Source of the DNA: Nemertoderma westbladi
Taxonomy: Eukaryota; Xenacoelomorpha; Nemertodermatida; Nemertodermatidae
Assembly: GCA_032718475.1 (NCBI GenBank)
Contig: JAUCBJ010003602.1
Coordinates: 1 to 64,000, forward strand
Direction: 5' to 3'
Length of the DNA: 64,000 nt
Shown here: positions 46,028 through 55,900 of the stretch, one piece after another
Layout: the number at the start of each line of letters is the position of its first letter
Numbering within the stretch: the stretch's first letter is position 1
Translations under genes and position numbers: made by a program
The notes under the pieces: generated by a model
Told to the model about the DNA's origin: nothing
What the model saw: only the letters and a program-made list of their open reading frames with translations
The model's database searches: none

Positions 46028-47563
46028 TCTTGGTGTCTGTATTAACATTCTTTACACATCTTGGTGTCTGTATTAACATTCTTTACACATGTGTCTGTAT
46101 TAACATTCTTTACACATGTGTCTGTATTAACATTCTTTACACATGTGTCTGTATTAACATTCTTTACACATCTTTGTGTCTGTATTAACATTCTTTACAC
46201 ATGTGTCTGTATTAACATTCTTTACACATGTGTCTGTATTAACATTCTTTACACATATTGTGTCTGTATTAACATTCTTTACACATGTGTCTGTATTAAC
46301 ATTCTTTACACATATTGTGTCTGTATTAACATTCTTTACACATGTGTCTGTATTAACATTCTTTACACATGTGTCTGTATTAACATTCTTTACACATATT
46401 GTGTCTGTATTAACATTCTTTACACATGTGTCTGTATTAACATTCTTTACACATGTGTCTGTATTAACATTCTTTACACATGTGTCTGTATTAACATTCT
46501 TTACACATGTGTCTGTATTAACATTCTTTACACATGTGTCTGTATTAACATTCTTTACACATGTGTCTGTATTAACATTCTTTACACATGTGTCTGTATT
46601 AACATTCTTTACACATGTGTCTGTATTAACATTCTTTACACATGTGTCTGTATTAACATTCTTTACACATGTGTCTGTATTAACATTCTTTACACATGTG
46701 TCTGTATTAACATTCTTTACACATATTGTGTCTGTATTAACATTCTTTACACATGTGTCTGTATTAACATTCTTTACACATGTGTCTGTATTAACATTCT
46801 TTACACATGTGTCTGTATTAACATTCTTTACACATGTGTCTGTATTAACATTCTTTACACATGTGTCTGTATTAACATTCTTTACACATGTGTCTGTATT
46901 AACATTCTTTACACATGTGTCTGTATTAACATTCTTTACACATGTGTCTGTATTAACATTCTTTACACATATTGTGTCTGTATTAACATTCTTTACACAT
47001 GTGTCTGTATTAACATTCTTTACACATATTGTGTCTGTATTAACATTCTTTACACATGTGTCTGTATTAACATTCTTTACACATATTGTGTCTGTATTAA
47101 CATTCTTTACACATGTGTCTGTATTAACATTCTTTACACATATTGTGTCTGTATTAACATTCTTTACACATGTGTCTGTATTAACATTCTTTACTCATGT
47201 GTCTGTATTAACATTCTTTACACATGTGTCTGTATTAACATTCTTTACACATATTGTGTCTGTATTAACATTCTTTACACATGTGTCTGTATTAACATTC
47301 TTTACACATATTGTGTCTGTATTAACATTCTTTACACATGTGTCTGTATTAACATTCTTTACACATATTGTGTCTGTATTAACATTCTTTACACATGTGT
47401 CTGTATTAACATTCTTTACACATGTGTCTGTATTAACATTCTTTACACATGTGTCTGTATTAACATTCTTTACACATGTGTCTGTATTAACATTCTTTAC
47501 ACATGTGTCTGTATTAACATTCTTTACACATCTTGGTGTCTGTATTAACATTCTTTATGTCTT
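46028..47563. repeat. 27/30-bp satellite array
   Basis: About 55 copies of a 27-bp unit (TGTCTGTATTAACATTCTTT + ACACATG). About a quarter of the copies are 30-bp variants ending ACACATATTG. Both lengths are multiples of three, which leaves two plus-strand frames of nearly 500 codons open (CVCINILYT and VLTFFTH repeats); these are by-products. The array lies in the intron between the two Ig half-exons. Confidence 0.95.
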
Positions 47564-47663
47564 TATCCAAACAATTTATTAGGAGATTTTACAAATTAGT
47601 ACGATATATTAAGTTGGAGAGAGAAAATGGCCAGAATTTATAAAAGGCACTCTGTTATTGTAG

Positions 47664-47824
47664 GTATCGCTGGACTATAGACGGCGTTGAACAAACCGAG
47701 CACTCTGTCTCATTGGAAATCATCCAACTTCAGGGGAATTATGAATTCCGTTGTAGTTTTGCTACGAGGAAATATTTCGAATACGTTATGGGGGACGCCA
47801 TAAACATTTTTGTTATCTCATATT
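47664..47824 (+). CDS. Exon: Ig-like domain, second half
   Basis: 161 nt, phase 2 to phase 1, acceptor TGTTATTGTAG and donor T|GTAAGT. It encodes YRWTIDGVEQ (core Trp on strand C), SLEIIQL, then GNYEFRCSF with the F-strand Cys, and DAINIFVIS. With exon 39980 it makes one Ig-like fold of about 90 residues. The GxYxFxC pattern is a variant of the usual DxGxYxC. No downstream exon was found before the adapter palindrome at 48552. Confidence 0.78.
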
Positions 47825-48360
47825 GTAAGTAGCGGTACCACAACACTAATACATACCTGCATCCATATTGACCGCATTGCATTTCTTTTGTATCTTTATA
47901 AATCTAATTTTTTATAAATCATTAAAAAATCACAAATCTAGGGTGGCATAACATTATGTCTCCATTGGTTGAGTTCTCGCCCATCACTTAGCACCATCAA
48001 AAAATATTAAACGAGGGAAATTTAAATCGATTGTAAACTTATTCAGGAAACGGTACTGCATTGTCGTTAGCCATCGTACTCTAATCTAATCTAATTGTCC
48101 GAGCCATTTGATCCCGCGGGCTCTAATTGTACCGAACAATTAGGTCCCGCGGGCTCTATTGACTCTGTAAATTAGATACCGCGGGTATACAAATATAATT
48201 TTATCTAACTGGGGAGCAAAATATTAAAACGCTTGTAATTGACAATAAACGTTTATCGACAATAAACTGACTTGGCAACAACACTGCGCTTATGTAAACA
48301 AAAAAATCTCAAAATCCGCTGGTTTATTTTTCAAACTACGATATTTCTTACCTCTGAAAA
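47825..48360. other. Intron sequence, no gene seen
   Basis: AT-rich. Three CCGCGGG motifs (48113-48187) each follow TAATT/AATTAGRT-type sequence, a short degenerate repeat. No coding signal. Confidence 0.5.
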
Positions 48361-48551
48361 TATTAAAATCATTATACCATACCTTCATCCATCCCTACTT
48401 GTCATACGGAATAATTCTTTGGGGAAACTCAAGTGCAAAAAATATTAATCCAATTAGAGTCAAGGTTAACAAAATAATACGCGCGATAACCTTCAACCAC
48501 TACTTAGCACACGCACCACCGATTTACAGATCACTAAACATTATACCTATT
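48361..48551 (+). pseudogene. LINE thumb-domain fragment cut by adapter
   Basis: Open plus-strand stretch with LYHTFIHPYLSYGIILWGNS, VNKIIRAITFNHYLA and PIYRSLNIIPI. It is similar to the thumb region of LINE A (LYITLVHPYLLYGILLWG), but a different copy. The frame stops being genomic exactly at the palindrome starting 48552, so the rest of the LINE is missing because of the join. Confidence 0.75.
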
Positions 48552-48603
48552 AGTACTCTGCGTTGATACCACTGCTTAAGCAGTGGTATCAACGCAGAGT
48601 ACT
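48552..48603. other. Head-to-head amplification adapter (laboratory artefact)
   Basis: A perfect 52-bp palindrome: AGTACTCTGCGTTGATACCA... mirrored as AAGCAGTGGTATCAACGCAG + AGTACT. Each half is the SMART/ISPCR primer used in template-switch and low-input whole-genome PCR libraries (recognised from memory). It is not genomic sequence. It most likely marks a chimeric molecule or an untrimmed read end built into the assembly. Confidence 0.95.
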
Positions 48604-48880
48604 CCTTCCCGTTTCCCAGTTAGTTAGTTACCTTCCCCTTCCCGTTTTCAGTTATAGTTACCTTCCCGTTCTCAGTTAGTTAGTTACCTTCCCGTTCTCA
48701 GTTAGTTGCCTTCCCGTTCTCAGTTAGTTACCTTCCCGTTCTCAGTTAGTTGCCTTCCCGTTCTCAGTTAGTTACCTTCCCGTTCTCAGTTAGTTGCCTT
48801 CCCGTTCTCAGTTAGTTACCTTCCCGTTCTCAGTTAGTTACCTTCCCGTTTTCAGTTATAGTTACCTTTCCGTTTATCTT
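48604..48880. repeat. 22-26-bp minisatellite
   Basis: About eleven units of the form CCTTCCCGTTCTCAGTTAGTTA with TAGTTA or TTGCC variants, directly after the adapter. It lies upstream of the first BiP exon in its intron. Confidence 0.88.
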
Positions 48881-48907
48881 ATTTCTCCCATTTTTATTAT
48901 ACCGCAG

Positions 48908-49018
48908 GTGTTTGAAAAATCCCAAAGGCCCAGCATTCGTGTAAATATTGGCGACGAAGGAGCTAAATCATTTACACCGGAGGAAATATCCGCAATGATT
49001 CTGGGAAAAATGAAAGAG
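48908..49018 (+). CDS. BiP exon (NBD residues about 115-154)
   Basis: 111 nt, phase 0 both sides, acceptor TATACCGCAG and donor GAG|GTAGGT. It encodes VFEKSQRPSIRVNIGDEGAK followed by SFTPEEISAMILGKMKE. The first half is the variable part of HSP70s; the second half (PEEISAM.L.KMKE) is diagnostic. The reading continues in frame with VAEAYLGK at 60000. Confidence 0.92.
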
Positions 49019-49113
49019 GTAGGTGCCATGTGATTGTCCATTAAACTAGCACAATATCCATTAATTGCAATTACCTCTAACAAGGGCAATAATAATTATG
49101 GCTAACGAATCCT

Positions 49114-52100
49114 CACTGCTGCACCTCACTCACTCACTGCTGCACATCACTCACACTCCTGCACCTCACTCACTCACTGCTGCACCTCACTCACTCACTG
49201 CTGCACCTCACTCACTCACTCCTGCACCTCACTCAATCACTCCCGCACCTCACTCACTCACTGCTGCACCTCACTCACTCACTCACTCACTGCTGCACCT
49301 CACTCAATCACTCCTGGACCTCACTCACTCACTGCTGCACCTCACTCACTCACTCACTGCTGCACCTCACTCACTCACTGCTGCACCTCACTCAATCACT
49401 CCTGCACCTCACTCAATCACTCCTGCACCTCACTCACTCACTGCTGCACCTCACTCACTCACTGCTGCACCTCCCTCACTCACTGCTGCACCTCACTCAC
49501 TCACTGCTGCACCTCACTCACTCACTGCTGCACCTCACTCACTCACTCCTGCACCTCCCTCACTCCACTGCTGCACCTCACTCACTCACTGCTGCCTCAC
49601 TCACTCACTCACTGCTGCACCTCACTCACTCTCTCACTGCTGCACCTCACTCACTCACTCACTGCTGCACCTCACTCTCTCACTGCTGCACCTCACTCAA
49701 TCACTCCTGCACCTCACTCACTGCTGCACCTCACTCACTCACTGCTGCACCTCACTCACTCACTGCTGCACCTCACTTACTCACTGCAGCACCTCCATCA
49801 CTCACTGCTGCACCTCCATCACTCACTGCTGCACCTCACTCACTCACTCACTGGTGCACCTCACTCACTCACTCACTGCTGCACATCACTCACACTCATG
49901 CACCTCACTCACTCATTGCTGCACCTCACTCTCTCACTCACTGCTGCACCTCACTCACTCACTCACTCACTGCTGCACCTCACTCACTCACTGCTGCACC
50001 TCACTCAATCACTCCTGCACCTCACTCACTGCTGCACCTCACTCGCTCACTGCTGCAGCTCACTCAATCACTCCTGCACCTCACTCACCCACTGCTGCAC
50101 CTCACTCACTGCTGCACCTCACTCACTTACTCACTGCTGCACCTCACTCACTCACTGCTGCACCTCACTCACTCACTGCTGCATCTCACTCACTCACGGC
50201 TGCATCTCACTCACTCACTGCTGCATCTCACTCACTCACTCACTGCTGCACCTCACACACTCACTGCTGCACCTCACTCACTCGCTGCTGCACCTCACTC
50301 ACTGCTGCACCTCACTCACTCACTGCTGCACCTCACTCACTCACTGCTGCACCTCACTCAATCACTCCTGCACCTCACTCACTCACTCACTGCTGCACCT
50401 CACTCACTCACTCACCGCTGCACCTCACTCACTCACTCACTGCTGCTCCTCACTCACTCACTGCTGCACCTCACTCAATCACTCCTGCACCTTACTCACT
50501 CACTGCTGCACCTCACTCACTCACTCACTGCTGCACCTCACTCAATCACTCCCGCACATCACTCACTCACTGCTGCACCTCACTCACTCACTCACTGCTG
50601 CACCTCACTCAATCACTCCTGCACCTCACTCACTCACTGCTGCACCTCACTCACTCACTGCTGCACCTCACTCACTCACTGCTGCACCTCACTCACTCAC
50701 TCCTGCACCTCACTCAATCACTCCCGCACCTCACTCACCTCACTCACTCACTGCTGCACCTCACTCACTCACTCACTCACTGCTGCACCTCACTCAATCA
50801 CTCCTGGACCTCACTCACTCACTGCTGCACCTCACTCACTCACTCACTGCTGCACCTCACTCACTCACTCACTGCTGCACCTCACTCTCTCACTCACTGC
50901 TGCACCTCACTCTCTCACTCACTGCTGCACCTCACTCACTCACTCACTCACTGCTGCACCTCACTCAATCACTCCTGCACCTCACTCAATCACTCCTGCA
51001 CCTCACTCAATCACTCCTGCACCTCACTCAATCACTCCTGCACCTCACTCACTCACTGCTGCACCTCACTCACTCACTGCTGCACCTCCCTCACTCACTG
51101 CTGCACCTCACTCACTCACTGCTGCACCTCACTCACTCACTGCTGCACCTCACTCACTCACTCCTGCACCTCCCTCACTCCACTGCTGCACCTCACTCAC
51201 TCACTGCTGCCTCACTCACTCACTCACTGCTGCACCTCACTCACTCTCTCACTGCTGCACCTCACTCACTCACTCACTGCTGCACCTCACTCTCTCACTG
51301 CTGCACCTCACTCAATCACTCCTGCACCTCACTCACTGCTGCACCTCACTCACTCACTGCTGCACCTCACTCACTCACTGCTGCACCTCACTTACTCACT
51401 GCAGCACCTCCATCACTCACTGCTGCACCTCCATCACTCACTGCTGCACCTCACTCACTCACTCACTGGTGCACCTCACTCACTCAATCACTGCTGCACA
51501 TCACTCACACTCCTGCACCTCACTCACTCATTGCTGCACCTCACTCTCTCACTCACTGCTGCACCTCACTCACTCACTCACTCACTGCTGCACCTCACTC
51601 ACTCACTGCTGCACCTCACTCACTCACTGCTGCACCTCACTCAATCACTCCTGCACCTCACTCACTGCTGCACCTCACTCGCTCACTGCTGCAGCTCACT
51701 CAATCACTCCTGCACCTCACTCACCCACTGCTGCACCTCACTCACTGCTGCACCTCACTCACTTACTCACTGCTGCACCTCACTCACTCACTGCTGCACC
51801 TCACTCACTCACTGCTGCATCTCACTCACTCACGGCTGCATCTCACTCACTCACTGCTGCATCTCACTCACTCACTCACTGCTGCACCTCACACACTCAC
51901 TGCTGCACCTCACTCACTCACTGCTGCACCTCACTCACTGCTGCACCTCACTCACTCACTGCTGCACCTCACTCACTCACTGCTGCACCTCACTCAATCA
52001 CTCCTGCACCTCACTCACTCACTCACTGCTGCACCTCACTCACTCACTCACCGCTGCACCTCACTCACTCACTCACTGCTGCTCCTCACTCACTCACTGC

Positions 52101-52969
52101 TGCACCTCACTCAATCACTCCTGCACCTCACTCACTCACTGCTGCACCTCACTCACTCACTCACTGCTGCACCTCACTCAATCACTCCCGCACATCACTC
52201 ACTCACTGCTGCACCTCACTCAATCACTCCTGCACCTCACTCACTCACTGCTGCACCTCACTCACTCACTGCTGCACCTCACTCACACACTGCTGCACCA
52301 CACTCACTCACTCACTGCTGCACCACACTCACTCACTCACTGCTGCACCTCACTCACTCACTGCTGCACCTCACTCACTCACTGCTGCACCTCACTCACT
52401 CACTGACTCACTGCTGCACCTCACTCACTCACTCACTGCTGCACCTCACTCACTCACTGCTGCACCTCACTCACTCACTGACTCACTGCTGCACCTCACT
52501 CGCTGCTTCACCTCACTCAATCACTCCTGCACCTCACTCACTCACTCACTGCTGCACCTCACTCACTCACTGCTGCACCTCACTCACTCACTGCTGCACC
52601 TCACTCACTCACTCACTGCTGCACCTCACTCACTCACTGCTGCACCTCACTCAATCACTCCTGCACCTCACTCACTCACTGCTGCACCTCACTCACTCAC
52701 TCACTGCTGCACCTCACTCACTCACTCACTGCTGCACCTCACTCACTCACTCACTCACTGCTGCACCTCACTCACTCACTCACTGCAGCACCTCACTCAC
52801 TCACTCACTGCTGCACCTCACTCACTCACTCACTGCTGCACCTCACTCACTCACTGCTGCACCTCACTCACTCACTGCTGCACCTCACTCAATCACTCCT
52901 GCACCTCACTCAATCACTCCTGCACCTCACTCACTCACTGCTGCACCTCACTCACTCACTGCTGCACCT
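49114..52969. repeat. CACT/GCTGCACCT satellite array
   Basis: 3.86 kb of units built from GCTGCACCTCACTCACTCA with variable numbers of CACT and variants (AATCACTCCTGCACC, CTCTCTCACT). It has higher-order structure: rare variants repeat 1615 bp apart (CTGGTGCACC at 49851 and 51466; GCTGCCTCAC at 49591 and 51206). No stop codon can arise in any plus-strand frame, hence open frames over 1000 codons. It is the first part of the BiP intron. Confidence 0.96.
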
Positions 52970-55900
52970 AACCCGTAATGTTGTATCTAATAGACCCGCG
53001 GTTGTATCTAACCCGTAATGTTGTATCTAATAGACCCACGGTTATATCTTACCCGTAATGTTGTATCTAATAGACCCACGGTTGTATCTAACACGTAATG
53101 TTCTATCTAATAGACCCACGGTTGTATCTAACCCGTAATGTTGTATATAATAGACCCACGGTTGTATCTAATAGCCCCACGGTTGTATCTAACCCGTAAT
53201 GTTGTATCTAATAGCCCCACGGTTGTATCTAACCCGTAATGTTGTATCTAATAGACCCGCGGTTGTATCTAACCCGTAATGTTGTATCTAATAGACCCAC
53301 GGTTGTATCTAACCCGTAATGTTGTATCTAATAGACCCACGGTTATATCTTACCCGTAATGTTGTATCTAATAGACCCACGGTTGTATCTAACCCGTAAT
53401 GTTCTATCTAATAGACCCGCGGTTGTATCTAACCCGTAATGTTGTATCTAATAGACCCGCGGTTGTATCTAACCCGTAATGTTGTATCTAATAGACCCGC
53501 GGTTGTATCTAACCCGTACTGTTTTATCTAATAGACCCGCGGTTGTATCTAATAGCCCCACGGTTGTATCTAACCCGTAATGTTGTATCTAATAGACCCG
53601 CGGTTGTATCTAATAGCCCCACTGTTGTATCTAATAGACCCGCGGTTGTATCTAAAAGATCCGCGGTTGTATCTAATAGACCCACGGTTATATCTAACCC
53701 GTAATGTTGTATCTAATAGACCCGCGGTTGTATCTAACCCGTAATGTTGTATCTAATAACCCGACGGTTGTATCTAACCCGTAATGTTGTATCTAATAGC
53801 CCGACGGTTGTATCTAACCCGTAATGTTGTATCTAATAGCCGGGGGGGGTTGTATCTAACCCGTAATGTTGTATCTAATAGACCCGCGGTTGTATCTAAT
53901 AGCCCCACGGTTGTATCTAATAGACCCACGGTTGTCCCTAATAGACCCATGGTTGTATCTAATAGACCCACGGTTGTATCTAATAGCCCCACGGTTGTAT
54001 GTAACCCGTAATGTTGTATCTAATAGACCCGCTGTTGTATCTAATATCCCCACGGTTGTATCTAACTCGTAATGCTGTATCCAATAGACCCGCGGTTGTA
54101 TCTAACCCGTAATGTTGTATCTAATAGCCGGGGGGTTTGTATCTAACCCGTAATGTTGTATCTAATAGCCCGGGGGTTGTATCTAACCCGTAATGTTGTA
54201 TCTAATAGCCCGGGGGGTTGTATCTAACCCGTAATGTTGTATCTAATAGCCCCACGGTTGTATCTAATAGACCCACGGTTGTATCTAACCCGTAATGTTG
54301 TATCTAATAGCCCCACGGTTGTATCTAATAACCCAACGGTTGTACCTAACCCGTAATGTTGTACCTAATAACCCCACGTTTGTTTGTATCTAACCCGTAA
54401 TCTTGTACCTAATAGCCCCACGGTTGTATCTAACCCGTAATATTGTATCTAATAGCCGGGGGGTTTGTATCTAACCCGTAATGTTGTATCTAATAGCCCC
54501 ACGGTTGTATCTAACCCGTAATGTTGTATCTAATAGCCCCACGGTTGTATCTAACCCGTAATGTTGTATCTAATAGCCGGGGGGTTTGTATCTAACCCGT
54601 AATGTTGTATCTAATAGCCCGGGGGGTTGTATCTAACCCGTAATGTTGTATCTAATAGCCCCACGGTTGTATCTAATAGACCCACGGTTGTATCTAACCC
54701 GTAATGTTGTATCTAATAGCCCCACGGTTGTATCTAATAACCCAACGGTTGTACCTAACCCGTAATGTTGTACCTAATAACCCCACGTTTGTTTGTATCT
54801 AACCCATAATCTTGTACCTAATAGCCCCACGGTTGTATCTAACCCGTAATGTTGTATCTAATAGACCCGCGGTTGTATCTAACCCGTAATGTTGTATCTA
54901 ATAGACCCGCGGTTGTATCTAATAGACCCGCGGTTGTATCTAAGAGACCCGCGGTTGTATCTAACCCGTATGTTGTATCTAATAGACCCACGGTTGTATC
55001 TAACCCGTAATGTTTGATCTAATAGACCCGCAGTTGTATCTAATAGACCCGCGGTTGTATCTAATAGACCCGCTGTTGTATCTAACCCGTAATGTTGTAT
55101 CTAATAGACCCGCGGTTGTATCTAACCCGTAATGTTGTATCTAATAGACCCGCAGTTGTATCTAATAGACCCGCGGTTGTATCTAATAGACCCGCGGTTG
55201 TATCTAACCCGTAATGTTGTATCTAATAGACCCACGGTTGTATCTAACCCGTAATGTTGTATCTAATAGACCCGCGGTTGTATCTAATAGACCCGCGGTT
55301 GTATCTAATAGACCCACGGTTGTATCTAACCCGTAATGTTGTATTGTATCTAATAGACCTGCGGTTGTATCTAATAGACCCGCGGTTGTATCTAATAGAC
55401 CCGCGGTTGTATCGAATAGACCCGCGGTTGTATCTAACCCGTAATGTTGTATCTAATAGCCCCACGGTTGTATCTAACCCGTAATGTTGTATCTAATAGC
55501 CGGGGGGGGGGGTTGTATCTAACCCGTAATGTTGTATCTAATAGCCGGGGGGGGGGGGGGTTGTATCTAACCCGTGATGTTGTATCTAATAGCCCCACGG
55601 TTGTATCTAACCCGTAATGTTGTATCTAATAGCCGGGGGGGGGTTGTATCTAACCCGTAATGTTGTACCTAATAGCCCCACGGTTGTATCTAACCCGTAA
55701 TGTTGTATCTAATAGCCGGGGGGGTTGTTTCTAACCCGTAATGTTGTATCTAATAGCCGGGGGGTTGTATCTAACCCGTAATGTTGTTTGTATCGAATAG
55801 CCGGGGGGTTGTATCTAACCCGTAATGTTGTATCTAATAGACCCGCGGTTGTATCTAACCCGTAATGTTGTATCTAATAGACCCGCGGTTGTATCTAATA

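Larger units (their letters stand above)
8938..47824 (+). other. Gene model: secreted or surface protein with C-type lectin-like and Ig-like domains (both ends missing)
   Basis: Ten plus-strand exons can be chained with consistent phases: 8938-9057, 9540-9722, 10637-10713, 11100-11241, 12389-12600, 15781-15829 (tentative), 16400-16498, 34182-34310, 39980-40097, 47664-47824. The order of modules is a six-cysteine module, a C-type lectin-like domain over three exons, a linker with N-glycosylation sites, two cysteine-rich modules and an Ig-like domain over two exons. Most module borders are phase 1, typical of shuffled extracellular modules. Introns hold nearly all transposons of the window, including a 17.7-kb one with nested piggyBac, BEL and LINE. 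Signal peptide, stop codon and any membrane anchor are not visible. The architecture resembles immune or cell-recognition receptors, but I do not recognise a named family. The downstream part is probably lost at the adapter join at 48552. Confidence 0.72.

Noticed and set aside
46061-47582. Two long Cys- or His-rich frames over the 27/30-bp array
   Set aside because: Direct translation of a tandem repeat with unit length divisible by three; no start context or splice signal and no domain.
48552-48603. Biological palindrome such as a cruciform or regulatory site
   Set aside because: The sequence equals a known laboratory primer in both directions.
49065-52978. Open frames of 500-1113 codons over the CACT satellite
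   Set aside because: The repeat unit contains no stop triplet in any plus frame, so all frames are open by composition. They lie inside a BiP intron.
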